64,000 nucleotides of DNA. It comes from Lysobacter firmicutimachus. Lineage in GTDB: Bacteria; Pseudomonadota; Gammaproteobacteria; Xanthomonadales; Xanthomonadaceae. This document shows positions 10,095-17,473 of the stretch, one piece after another. Positions within the stretch are counted from its first letter, which is position 1. Every line of letters starts with the position of its first letter. Below the pieces are notes generated by a model. The model was not told the DNA's origin, ran no database searches, and was given only the letters and a program-made list of their open reading frames with translations. Both the position numbers and the translations under genes were made by a program. The stretch lies in NCBI RefSeq assembly GCF_037027445.1, contig NZ_JBANDL010000002.1:1488001-1552000 (forward strand). The letters are read 5' to 3'.

Positions 10095-10454
10095 ATGAGC
10101 GACGACTTCATCGCCCACCTGCGCGACCTCGCCGCCGATTTCGGCGCGCTGAGCGCGCGGCGCATGTTCGGCGGCTACGGCCTGTACCACGACGGCCTGA
10201 TGATCGGCCTGGTCGCCGACGAGACCTTGTACCTGAAGACCGACGAGACCAGCCGCCCCCGTTTTCTCGCCGCCGGCTGCGAGCCCTTCGTCTACGACCG
10301 CCAGCGCAAGCCGATCGAGATGAGCTACTGGACCGTGCCCGAATCGGCGATGGATTCGCCGCAGGACATGCGGCCGTGGCTGCGGCTGGCGTTCGAAGCG
10401 GCGCTGCGCAAGGCCAAGGCGCCGGCCAAGAAGAAGCCCTCGCGGCGGCGCTGA
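10095..10454 (+). CDS. TfoX/Sxy N-terminal domain protein
   Basis: The 119-residue protein is a single TfoX_N domain: SARRMFGGYGLYHDGLMIGLVADETLYLKTDE, then GCEPFVYDRQRKPIEMSYWTVPE, and a Lys/Arg-rich tail. TfoX/Sxy is the competence activator of Haemophilus and Vibrio, but single-domain versions like this are widespread and mostly uncharacterised, so no competence role is claimed. Two in-frame ATGs exist (10086 and 10095); MSDDF at 10095 matches usual family starts better. The gene is followed directly by REP-rich DNA. Confidence 0.85.
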   Translation: MSDDFIAHLRDLAADFGALSARRMFGGYGLYHDGLMIGLVADETLYLKTDETSRPRFLAAGCEPFVYDRQRKPIEMSYWTVPESAMDSPQDMRPWLRLAFEAALRKAKAPAKKKPSRRR

Positions 10455-10459
10455 CTCTT

Positions 10460-10609
10460 GTAGGAGCGGCGTCAGCCGCGACCGCCGAAGCGGTGGAATA
10501 CCGCGCCGCTATCCGAAGCCTACGCTCGGAGCGTGCAACTGAGCGCCCGGATTTCGGCCGCCGCGCTTGCGTACGTCGCTGCCGTGGTCGCGGCTGACGC
10601 CGCTCCTAC
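10460..10609. repeat. 150-bp element bounded by inverted GTAG-type REPs (element A)
   Basis: A 24-bp REP beginning GTAGGAGCGGC and ending GCCGCGACC occurs at 10460-10483 and again in inverted orientation at 10586-10609. The two copies enclose about 100 bp. The REP core is a GCGGC / GCCGC hairpin with a 4-base loop. Equivalent elements lie at 18384-18548 and 35633-35794. The GTAG tetranucleotide next to a hairpin is the hallmark of REPs of the Stenotrophomonas/Pseudomonas type mobilised by RAYT transposases. Confidence 0.8.
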
Positions 10610-10997
10610 AGGCGAAGGGTTCGGGCTTCGATCGGTGGCGATGGCCTTGGGGCCTCTGCGCGTCCCGTGGTCGCGGCTGACGCCGCTCCTACAGGCGAAG
10701 GGTTCGGGTTTCGATCGGTGGCGATGGCCTTGGGGCCTCTGCGCGTCCCGTGGTCGCGGCTGACGCCGCTCCTACGGGCGAAGGGTTCGGGTTTCGATCG
10801 GTGGCGATGGCCTTGGGGCCCCTGCGCGTCCCGTGGTCGCGGCTGACGCCGCTCCTACAGGCGAAGGGTTCGGGTTTCGATCGGTGGCGATGGCCTTGGG
10901 GCTTCTGCGCGTCCCGTGGTCGCGGCTGACGCCGCTCCTACGGGCGAAGGGTTCGGGCTTCGATCGATGGCGGTGGCCTTGGGGCCTCTGCGCGTCC
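10583..10997. repeat. Five 83-bp tandem repeats carrying a REP element
   Basis: Units begin at 10583, 10666, 10749, 10832 and 10915 with exact 83-bp periodicity and only a few substitutions per unit; a sixth, degenerate start is at 10998. Each unit holds one REP (minus-strand orientation, 10586-10609 in the first) and a conserved ~55-bp spacer with TTCGATCGGTGG and CTCTGCGCGTCC. The first unit overlaps the right REP of element A. The spacer is homologous to that of the repeats at 54391-54800. The array fills the space between the tfoX-like gene and the 3' end of the LysR gene. Confidence 0.9.
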
Positions 10998-11037
10998 CGT
11001 GGTCGCGGCTCGCGCCGCTCCTGCCCCTTGCAGGCGC

Positions 11038-11937
11038 TCAGACCGGCGGCGGGTCGCCCTTGTCGACCGCCAGCAGCCAGTCGAGGAAGGTCTTGGCCGC
11101 CGGACGCAGGCGGCGGTGGGCGGGGTAGATCGCGTAGTAGCCCCAGCGCGCCGGCATCGCCGGTCCGGGCAGGCGCTGCAACTGGCCCGAGCGCAGATAG
11201 GGCACGGCGATCTGCGCCCGCGCCAGCGCCACGCCCAGGCCTTGCGCGGCCGCCATCATCGCGTCGGTGGTATCGCTGAAGGTGTAGCGCTCTTCGAGCT
11301 TGCAGCCGTGCACGTCGGCGGCGCGGAACCAGTCGTGCCAGCCCTGGCGCGCATGGTCGGCGATCAGCGGCAGCTCGGCGATCTGCGCCGGCGTGCGCAC
11401 GCGTTCGATACCGGGCATGCGCGGCGAGGCGACCGGGAACAGGCTGTCGTCCATCAGTGGGTGTGCGGTCAACCCAGGCCAGTGGCCGGCGCCGTGGCGG
11501 ATGCCCAGGTCGGGGCCGCCGTCGTCGAACCGGGCCAGGGCGATCTCGGTGTCCAGGCTGAGCTGGATCTGCGGATGGGCGCGGGTGAACTCGGGCAGGC
11601 GCGGCAGCAGCCAGGTGTAGGTCAGCGAGTGCAGGGTGGTGATGCGGACCCGGTCGCGGTCGTCGCGGGCCAGGCGCAGGCTGCGCAGCACCCCGTCGAC
11701 ATCGGCCAGCGCGGTGCCGGCGGCGTCGGCGAGTTGGCGGCCCTGCGCGGTCAGCGCCACGCCGCGGGCGTGGCGCTGGAACAGGCTGACACCGAGCCGG
11801 CTTTCCAACTTGCGCACGTGATGGCTGACCGCGCTGGCGGTCAGATGCAGTTCCTCGGCGGCGTGGGCGAAGTTCTGGTGCCGCGCCGCCGCCTCGAACG
11901 CCGCCAGGGCCGGCAGCCAGTCCGCGCGCAATGCCAT
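11038..11937 (-). CDS. LysR family regulator, GcvA-like branch
   Basis: The 299-residue protein has the N-terminal winged HTH (LPALAAFEAAARHQNFAHAAEELHLTASAVSHHVRKLESRLGVSLFQR) and a C-terminal periplasmic-binding-like effector domain. LPLIADHARQGWHDWF and DAMMAAAQGLGVALARAQI are typical of the GcvA/DSD-activator branch. It is divergent from the small cupin gene at 12073 with 135 bp between starts, the usual layout for a LysR regulator and its target. A CAAA-N5-TTTG inverted repeat at 11946-11958 lies close to its own start and could be an autoregulatory site. The stop lies immediately beside the 83-bp repeat array. Confidence 0.9.
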   Translation of the reverse strand: MALRADWLPALAAFEAAARHQNFAHAAEELHLTASAVSHHVRKLESRLGVSLFQRHARGVALTAQGRQLADAAGTALADVDGVLRSLRLARDDRDRVRITTLHSLTYTWLLPRLPEFTRAHPQIQLSLDTEIALARFDDGGPDLGIRHGAGHWPGLTAHPLMDDSLFPVASPRMPGIERVRTPAQIAELPLIADHARQGWHDWFRAADVHGCKLEERYTFSDTTDAMMAAAQGLGVALARAQIAVPYLRSGQLQRLPGPAMPARWGYYAIYPAHRRLRPAAKTFLDWLLAVDKGDPPPV

Positions 11938-11945
11938 CGTAGCCT

Positions 11946-11958
11946 CAAATATGGTTTG
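11946..11958. promoter_or_regulatory. Possible LysR-type operator
   Basis: CAAA-TATGG-TTTG is a short inverted repeat about 10 bp upstream of the LysR start and within the divergent region before the cupin gene. It has the small interrupted symmetry of LysR boxes, but the arms are short. Confidence 0.35.
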
Positions 11959-12072
11959 TGGCTGGAAGCGAAAGTATGCGCTTGCATCGGATTACGGGCC
12001 AGCGAGAATAAGCGCCAGGGAAAAGCCAGATTGTCGTCGCGGCCCGAGCGACCCGCCATCCAGTGCCTGCAC

Positions 12073-12369
12073 ATGAGCCTCATCGACCTGCTTGCGACCT
12101 CCGCCGAATTGCCCGCCGCCTGGCGCTCGACCGTGGTCGGCCGCTTCGGCAACGCCAATTTCAAGTTGTTGCGCATGGACGCCGGCGCCTACGAGGAAGA
12201 GACCCACGATTTCGCCGAGGGCCTGCTGGTGCTCGACGGATCGATGCGCCTGAGCATCGGCGAGGAGATCGTCGAAGTCGGCGCCGGGCAGTTGTACGTG
12301 GTGCCTGCGGGCGTGGCCCATGCGGTGGCGCCGGGCAGCCGCGGCACGCTGGCGATTTTGGACGTCTGA
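12073..12369 (+). CDS. Small single-domain cupin protein
   Basis: The 98-residue protein is one cupin_2 beta-barrel: NANFKLLRMDAGAYEEETHDFAEGLLVLDGSMRLSIGEEIVEVGAGQLYVVPAGVAHAV. The metal-ligand positions hold E and H residues (EEETHDF and the H of GVAHAV), though the first motif is degenerate compared with G-x5-HxH. Cupins of this size serve as isomerases, dioxygenases or ligand sensors. It is divergent from the LysR regulator, suggesting that this is the regulated target. The stop codon lies inside a run of 13-bp degenerate repeats. Confidence 0.8.
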   Translation: MSLIDLLATSAELPAAWRSTVVGRFGNANFKLLRMDAGAYEEETHDFAEGLLVLDGSMRLSIGEEIVEVGAGQLYVVPAGVAHAVAPGSRGTLAILDV

Positions 12370-12424
12370 TCCGGACGTCTGATCGGGACATTTGATTGGC
12401 ACGTCCGATGCGGACGTTCGCGCG
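12360..12424. repeat. Five degenerate 13-bp direct repeats
   Basis: Five consecutive 13-mers start at 12360: two are nearly identical (GGACGTCTGATCC, GGACGTCTGATCG) and three have decayed (GGACATTTGATTG, GCACGTCCGATGC, GGACGTTCGCGCG). The first unit supplies the last codons and stop of the cupin gene, so slippage here would alter its C-terminus. Confidence 0.6.
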
Positions 12425-12665
12425 ACCGGCCGGCGCCGCCCCCGACCCGAGGCCATTCGTCCGGTTGCGGATATCCGCGGGCGATCCGCGCGCCGATACT
12501 GCGCTCGGGGCCTGCGCCGAGCGCGCCAGCACCGGCGCCGGTCGCCCGTATCGCGCGACGACGCGCCTGGTCGCCGCACCCACCGCGCCGCCGCGAGGCC
12601 GTGCGCGGCCGTATTCCCCCGCAGGCGTCCGCATCGCGTGGCCGCCGTTTCCGAGGACTTAGCGC

Positions 12666-13601
12666 ATGCGTTCCCCCGAACTCGCCGCCAGCGTGACTCC
12701 CGACGGCTCCGCCTCTTCGGCCGTCGCCGTCACCGATTCCGCACGCGCCGGCTGGCGCACGCCGTTGGAACTGACCGTGCTCGGCGCGATCTGGGGCGGC
12801 TCGTTCCTGTTCATGCGCGTGGCCGCCAAGGACTTCGGCGCGCTGCCGCTGGTCGAGATGCGCCTGGGCCTGGGGGCGCTGATCCTGCTGCCGTTCCTGT
12901 GGAAGGCGCGCGAGTCGTTCCGCGGCGCCGGGATCTGGGCCAAGCTGGCCATGATCGGCCTGATCAATTCGGCGGTGCCGTTCGTGTTGTTCGCCTGGGC
13001 CGCGCAGCGTGCGCCGGCCGGGATCGGCGCGATCACCAATTCGATGGCGGTGTTGTTCACCGCCCTGGTCGGGTTCTTGTTCTTCGGCGAGAAGATCGGC
13101 GTGCAACGCGCGATCGCGCTGCTGGCCGGCTTCGCCGGCGTGGTGGTGCTGGCCAGCGGCAAGACCGCCGGCGCCAGCATCGGCTGGGCGGTGGCCGCCG
13201 GCTGCACCGCGGCCTTTTTGTACGGCATCGGCGCCAACCTGGTGCGGCGCCAGCTGACCGGCCTGCCGGCCGCCGCGGTCGCCGCGGCGACCCTGGGCAC
13301 GTCGGCCCTGCTGACCCTGCCGTTCGCCCTCGCGCAATGGCCGACCCACGCGATCCCGGCCAAGTCCTGGCTGTCGGCGGCCCTGCTCGGCGTGCTCTGC
13401 ACCGGCATCGCCTTCGTCATGTACTACCGCCTGATCCAGCGCATCGGCGCCGGCCGTGCGGTCGCGGTGACCTACCTGGTGCCGCTGTTCGGCGTCGCCT
13501 GGGGCTGGATGCTGCTCGGCGAACCGCTGACCGCGACCATGCTGGCGGCGGCCGTGCTGATCCTCGGCAGCGTAGCGTTGAGCCAGCGCGCGCCGAAGTA
13601 G
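12666..13601 (+). CDS. EamA/DMT-superfamily transporter
   Basis: The 311-residue protein has ten predicted membrane segments in two EamA repeats: LGAIWGGSFLFMRVAAKDFGALPLVEMR opens the first, and AVAAGCTAAFLYGIGANLVRR opens the second. AITNSMAVLFTALVGFLFFGEKI and VTYLVPLFGVAWGWMLLGEPL are the characteristic paired helices ending in a GE motif. Family members export amino acids, nucleobases or other metabolites; the substrate here is unknown. The polar N-terminal ~30 residues are typical. The gene stands alone, 296 bp after the cupin gene. Confidence 0.9.
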   Translation: MRSPELAASVTPDGSASSAVAVTDSARAGWRTPLELTVLGAIWGGSFLFMRVAAKDFGALPLVEMRLGLGALILLPFLWKARESFRGAGIWAKLAMIGLINSAVPFVLFAWAAQRAPAGIGAITNSMAVLFTALVGFLFFGEKIGVQRAIALLAGFAGVVVLASGKTAGASIGWAVAAGCTAAFLYGIGANLVRRQLTGLPAAAVAAATLGTSALLTLPFALAQWPTHAIPAKSWLSAALLGVLCTGIAFVMYYRLIQRIGAGRAVAVTYLVPLFGVAWGWMLLGEPLTATMLAAAVLILGSVALSQRAPK

Positions 13602-13905
13602 GCGCGCGGCCGGCGACAACGGCGAAAGAGTGCGCGCGGCGATCTCCCGCCGGCGCCGGTCACGGCGAACTCCCGACATCGCCGTTCTTGCGAAAGCAGG
13701 CATCCAAAGATTGCAGCGTCGTATCGCGGGAGCCACGCATCCCCGCCCGCGCGTGGATGGCGCGCAAAAACCAGGCTCCCCGCTTTAGCCTTTCGCGACT
13801 CCCGACTCCCGACTCCCGACTCCCGACTCCCGACTCCCGACTCCCGACTCCCGGCTCCCGGCTCCCAATCCCCAATCCCCAATCCCCAATCCCGGACCTC
13901 TCGCC
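13602..13905. other. 304-bp non-coding spacer ending in a G-quadruplex-type repeat
   Basis: No protein gene is recognisable. The last third is the 98-bp heptamer array annotated at 13796-13893; the first two thirds show no clear terminator or promoter. Confidence 0.6.
13796..13893 (-). repeat. 14-unit heptamer array with G-quadruplex potential on the minus strand
   Basis: Fourteen consecutive 7-mers keep exact register: eight CGACTCC, two CGGCTCC and four CAATCCC on the plus strand. The minus strand therefore reads as fourteen GGG/GGGG tracts spaced by 3-4 bases (GGGATTG and GGAGTCG types), an extended G-quadruplex-forming sequence. It ends 12 bp before the start codon assigned to the cyclase gene. 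Related short runs occur at 37165-37186 and 39235-39248. GGGNATC-like heptamers are known to be enriched in Xanthomonas relatives. Confidence 0.92.
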
Positions 13906-14802
13906 TTGACCCCTCTCCAGCACCGCGTCCAGTTCGACTTCGAAATCGAGTTCAGCAACGGCGGCGGCCTCCAAGGCCAGGGTTTCCGCCTCGACATCGA
14001 CGGCGACGACATCGGCGACGCCGAGTTGATCGACTACATCGTGCGCGACCTGCGTCTTCTGATGGTCGGACCGGCGCGTATCCTCAACAAGCGCATCATC
14101 GTCGAGGCGCACAAGCGCAAGGACGCCGCGCTCGACAGCGGCCGGCTGCGCTACGTCGACCTCAGCCACACTATCGAGGACGGGCTGGTGACCTATCCCG
14201 GCCTGCCCGCCGCGCACGTCTGCGACTACCTCAGCCGCGAGCGCTCGCGCGAGATCTACGAAGCGGGCACCGAGTTCCAGATCGGCCGCATCGACATGGT
14301 CGCCAATACCGGCACTTACATCGATTGCCCCTCGCACCGCTACGCCGACGGCAAGGACTTGTCGCAGATCGGCCCGGAAGACTGCGCCGACCTCGACGCG
14401 ATCGTGGTGCGGGTGCCGGCGGGCGTGCAGGCGATCGATGTCGAACGCTTCCGCGACCTGGAATTGCGCGGTCGCGCGGTGCTGGTGCATACCGGTTGGG
14501 ACCGTCACTTCGCCACGCCGGCCTACGCCGACGGCCACCCCTTCCTGACCGAAGCGGCGGCGCTGTGGCTGCGCGATTGCGGGGTCAAGCTGGTCGGCAT
14601 CGATTCGATGAACATCGACGACACCCGCGGCAAGGCGCGGCCGGTGCACAGCGTGCTGCTCGGCGCCGGGATCTTGATCGTCGAGCACCTGCGCAACCTG
14701 GCCGCGGTGCCGGACCAGGGCTTCCGTTTCAGCGCGGTGCCGCCGAAGGTGAAAGGCATGGGCACCTTTCCGGTGCGCGCGCTGGCGACGTTGCCGGGCT
14801 GA
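13906..14802 (+). CDS. Cyclase family protein with N-terminal extension domain
   Basis: Residues ~82-298 form the kynurenine formamidase/cyclase fold (PF04199): RYVDLSHTIEDGLVTYPGLP, VANTGTYIDCPSHRY, VLVHTGWDRHF and GIDSMNID. The usual metal motif HxGTHxDxPxH appears as NTGTYIDCPSH (N134, Y138, D140, H144), so two metal-binding histidines are replaced. The first ~80 residues (QFDFEIEFSNGGG, then RLDIDGDDIGDAELIDYIVRD) are a separate small domain that I recall as a stand-alone partner of such cyclases elsewhere. The start is a TTG with no Shine-Dalgarno, directly after the heptamer array, so it is uncertain. The stop codon lies in the loop of a perfect hairpin. Confidence 0.8.
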   Translation: MTPLQHRVQFDFEIEFSNGGGLQGQGFRLDIDGDDIGDAELIDYIVRDLRLLMVGPARILNKRIIVEAHKRKDAALDSGRLRYVDLSHTIEDGLVTYPGLPAAHVCDYLSRERSREIYEAGTEFQIGRIDMVANTGTYIDCPSHRYADGKDLSQIGPEDCADLDAIVVRVPAGVQAIDVERFRDLELRGRAVLVHTGWDRHFATPAYADGHPFLTEAAALWLRDCGVKLVGIDSMNIDDTRGKARPVHSVLLGAGILIVEHLRNLAAVPDQGFRFSAVPPKVKGMGTFPVRALATLPG

Positions 14803-14813
14803 GCCCGGCAACG
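14789..14813. terminator. Perfect 11-bp hairpin with the stop codon in its loop
   Basis: Two perfect 11-bp arms (CGTTGCCGGGC and its complement) flank a 3-base loop that is the TGA stop codon of the cyclase gene. There is no T run, but the position between the convergent cyclase and LysR genes (LysR stop at 14821) suggests a bidirectional transcription barrier or mRNA-stabilising 3' end. Confidence 0.55.
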
Positions 14814-14820
14814 TCCGGAC

Positions 14821-15750
14821 TCAGGCACCGGCCAGGGACGAGGGCGTGTGCGCGTTGAGGTAAGCCTGCAGCGCGGCGATCGCCTGGCGCACCTTGGCCG
14901 GCTGCGAATCGCGTTGCGCGGTGACCGCGTACACGCCCAGCGACGGCAGCGACCACTCCGGCAATACCGGCACGGCGCGGCCGTCGGCCAACAGCGGCAG
15001 CGCGTCGGGTTCGGGCAGGCGGACGATGCCCAGGCCCTGCAACATCATCTGCAATACCGTGCGCGAATTGTTGCTGACGATGCGGCCGCCGACCCGCACT
15101 CGCTGCGCCGGCTCGCCGGGGCGGTGCAGGTCGACATACTCGGGCCGGTTGATGACGCTGAGGATGATCGTCTCGTGCCGGGCCAGTTCCGCCGGCGTAC
15201 GCGGCAGCCCGCGGACGCGCGCGTACGCGGGCGCGGCGACCAGCAGATGCCGCCATTCGGCCATGCGCCGTGCGACCAGATTGGAATCGGCGAGCCGGCC
15301 GATGCGGATCGCCAGATCGATGCGCTCGGCGATCAAGTCGATCTGGCGATCGTCGGCGAACACCCGCAGCGACAGCGCCGGGTGGGCGTGCATCAACGGC
15401 GCCAGCGCCTGCGCCAAGTGCGCGGCGAAGCCGATCGGCACCGCGATGCGCAGTTCGCCGCGCGGCTCGTCGCGCAGATCGCCGAGCCGGCCGTCGGCGG
15501 CGCGGGCGGCCTGCAGCATGGCCGCGCAATCTTCGTAGTAGGCCTGGCCGACCTCGGTGGTGGTGAGCTTGCGGGTGGAACGGTGCAACAGCACCACTCC
15601 GGTCTCGGCCTCGAGCTGGCGCAGTTGCTGGCTGACCGCCGACGGGGTCATGTCCAGCTCGCGCGCGGCGGCGCTCATCGAGCCCAGTTCGACCACCCGG
15701 GCGAATACCGCCATGCGCTTTAGGCGATCTATCGTGAAGTCCAGCTTCAT
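14821..15750 (-). CDS. LysR family transcriptional regulator
   Basis: The 309-residue protein has the N-terminal HTH MAVFARVVELGSMSAAARELDMTPSAVSQQLRQLEAETGVVLLHRSTRKLTTTEVG and an effector domain with GELRIAVPIGFAAHLAQALAPLMHAHPALSLRVFADDRQIDLIAERIDLAIRIG. This is the CrgA/DhcR-like branch common in Proteobacteria. It is divergent from the NAD(P)-binding oxidoreductase gene at 15836. Two nested inverted repeats lie between them (CCTAGTCT...AGACTAGG and GTCTGT-N6-ACAGAC), which are good candidates for its binding sites. Confidence 0.9.
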   Translation of the reverse strand: MKLDFTIDRLKRMAVFARVVELGSMSAAARELDMTPSAVSQQLRQLEAETGVVLLHRSTRKLTTTEVGQAYYEDCAAMLQAARAADGRLGDLRDEPRGELRIAVPIGFAAHLAQALAPLMHAHPALSLRVFADDRQIDLIAERIDLAIRIGRLADSNLVARRMAEWRHLLVAAPAYARVRGLPRTPAELARHETIILSVINRPEYVDLHRPGEPAQRVRVGGRIVSNNSRTVLQMMLQGLGIVRLPEPDALPLLADGRAVPVLPEWSLPSLGVYAVTAQRDSQPAKVRQAIAALQAYLNAHTPSSLAGA

Positions 15751-15753
15751 GGT

Positions 15754-15804
15754 CCTAGTCTAAACCAACCGATTATCGTCGTGTCTGTTAGTGGACAGAC
15801 TAGG
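15754..15804. promoter_or_regulatory. Nested inverted repeats between LysR gene and its likely target
   Basis: An 8-bp perfect pair, CCTAGTCT at 15754-15761 and AGACTAGG at 15797-15804, spans 51 bp. Its right end overlaps a second palindrome, GTCTGT-N6-ACAGAC, at 15783-15800. The layout (two half-site pairs within the divergent intergenic region) matches LysR activation and recognition sites. Confidence 0.6.
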
Positions 15805-15835
15805 TTCCGTCCCCACTCGCTCAGACGGAGCCCCC

Positions 15836-16486
15836 ATGAACATCGTCCTGATCGGCGCCACCGGCTATGTCGGCCGCGCCTTGCTCGAAGAAGCCCTGCA
15901 GCGCGGCCACCGGGTGACCGCGGTCGCCCGCGACCCGTCCGCGCTGCCGGCCCACGACGGCCTGACCGCGCGCGCCGGCATCGTCGACGGCGGCGACCCG
16001 TCCGCGCTTGCCGGGCTGGTCCGCGGCGCCGATGCGGTGATCGCTTCGCTCAACGTCGGCGGCTGGAGCAACCCGAACCTGGAAGCCGATACCGTCGCCG
16101 GCTACGCCCAGATCGTCGCCGGGACCAAGCAGGCCGGCGTGCCGCGCCTGCTGGTGGTCGGCGGCGCCGGCAGCCTGGAAGTCGCGCCGGGCCAGGAATT
16201 GCTCGACCAGCCCGGATTCCCCGAGCAGTGGCGCGGCGGCGCCGAAGCGATGCGCCGCGTGTTGCGCGACCTGCGCGAAGAGCGCGAACTGGATTGGAGT
16301 TTCCTGTCGCCGGCCGCGCATCTGGTGCCGGGCGAACGCACCGGCCGCTTCCGCCTCGGCGGCGATCAATTGCTGGTCGACGAACAGGGCGAAAGCACGA
16401 TCTCGGTGCAGGACTACGCGCTGGCGATGATCGACGAACTGGAGCAGCCGGCGCACTCGCGGCGGCGGTTCACCGTGGCGTACTGA
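15836..16486 (+). CDS. NAD(P)-binding oxidoreductase, NmrA/atypical SDR type
   Basis: The 216-residue protein begins with a Rossmann nucleotide-binding motif, MNIVLIGATGYVGRALLEEALQRGHRVTAVARDPSAL (GxxGxxG), followed by DAVIASLNVGG and RLLVVGGAGSLEV. The architecture is that of YwnB/NmrA-like NAD(P)H-binding proteins (PF13460), which act as quinone or flavin reductases or redox sensors. The ATG at 15836 is preceded by CGGAG. It is divergent from the LysR gene and probably its target. Confidence 0.85.
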   Translation: MNIVLIGATGYVGRALLEEALQRGHRVTAVARDPSALPAHDGLTARAGIVDGGDPSALAGLVRGADAVIASLNVGGWSNPNLEADTVAGYAQIVAGTKQAGVPRLLVVGGAGSLEVAPGQELLDQPGFPEQWRGGAEAMRRVLRDLREERELDWSFLSPAAHLVPGERTGRFRLGGDQLLVDEQGESTISVQDYALAMIDELEQPAHSRRRFTVAY

Positions 16487-16570
16487 ACGCAGCGGGGAGG
16501 CGGCGGCCAGGCGCGAGCAGCGGACCGGGGCGAACGCCGCTGCTGCTCGTCGTCCCGTTCCCGTTTCGGC

Positions 16571-17473
16571 TCACGTCCCGATTCTCTCGATCAGCCGCAT
16601 CGCCGCCGCCGGATTGCGCGCCTTGGCGGCGCTGATGAAGTAGACGAAGACCTCGCGCGGGGCCGTGCCGGCCTGCGCGGCGCCGACGTGGGGCAGGTCG
16701 ACGCAGTCGCCGCCGCGCGCCCAAAGGCGGGCGCGCTCGGTCCAGGCCTGCAGCTCGTCGTCGGGGTAGCCGGTGTCGACGGCGGCGCGCGAGCGCATCA
16801 GCCGTGCGTAGACGAAATCGCCGGTGAGGTCGGCCAGCGAGGGATACTCGTCGGAGTCGGTGAACACCGTGGCGATGCGCCGTTCGCGCGCCAGGGCCAG
16901 ATAGGCCGGATCGAGGAAGCTGGGATGGCGCACCTCCAGCACGTGCTTGAGCGCGCGGCCGTCGAGCTCGCGCGGCAGCGCGTCGAGGAACGGCGCCAGA
17001 TCGTCGGGATCGAACCGCCGGCTCGGCGCCAACTGCCACAAGATCGGCCCCAGGCGCGCGCCGAATTCGCTCAGCCCGCCGTCGATGAAGGCGCGCGCGC
17101 CGCTGCCGGCGCGGGCGAGGGCGCCGGACTGGGTGATGCGCCCGGGCGCCTTGAGCGAGAACACGAAATGCGCCGGCGTTTCCGCCGCCCATTTGGCGTA
17201 GGTCGCCGGTTTCTGCGCGCTGTAGAAGGTGCCGTTGATCTCGATGCTGCTGAGCCGGCGGCTGGCGTATTCCAGTTCGCGCCGCTGCACCAGCTTGTCC
17301 GGGTAGAAGTTGTTGCGCCATGGGGCGAAGGTCCAGCCGCCGATGCCGACGCGGATGCCGTCGACGGCGCCCGGTCCCGGGCCGAAGTCGTCGGCGGATG
17401 CGGCCGTCTTGGCCGGAGCGGGCGCAGCGAACAGATCGTCGGCCGGGGCGGTAGCGGAGCGTTTGCGGTTCAT
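16571..17473 (-). CDS. DUF72 domain protein
   Basis: The 300-residue protein shows the DUF72 TIM-barrel features: IRVGIGGWTFAPWRNNFYPDKLVQRRELEYASRRLSSIEINGTFYS near the start, HFVFSLKAPGRITQ, then VLEVRHPSFLDPAYLALARERRIATVF and the C-terminal VFVYFISAAKARNPAAAMRLIERI. Homologues such as YecE are structurally known but their reaction is not. The start at 17473 overlaps the stop of the VOC gene (ATGA), so the two are translationally coupled. The N-terminal ~45 residues are a low-complexity Ala/Pro extension. Confidence 0.88.
   Translation of the reverse strand: MNRKRSATAPADDLFAAPAPAKTAASADDFGPGPGAVDGIRVGIGGWTFAPWRNNFYPDKLVQRRELEYASRRLSSIEINGTFYSAQKPATYAKWAAETPAHFVFSLKAPGRITQSGALARAGSGARAFIDGGLSEFGARLGPILWQLAPSRRFDPDDLAPFLDALPRELDGRALKHVLEVRHPSFLDPAYLALARERRIATVFTDSDEYPSLADLTGDFVYARLMRSRAAVDTGYPDDELQAWTERARLWARGGDCVDLPHVGAAQAGTAPREVFVYFISAAKARNPAAAMRLIERIGT

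Noticed and set aside
7101..10190. A 1,029-codon open frame antisense to the M1 and TonB-receptor genes
   Set aside because: Low-complexity Val/Ala/Gly/Arg translation with no motif; a GC-driven shadow of the real genes.
10583..10997. CRISPR array
   Set aside because: Repeats are directly contiguous 83-bp units with the same 'spacer' in every unit, contain a REP hairpin, and no cas gene is near.
10000..11000. Insertion sequence or transposase associated with the REPs
   Set aside because: No transposase-like frame (IS or RAYT) is present in this window; only the repeats are seen.
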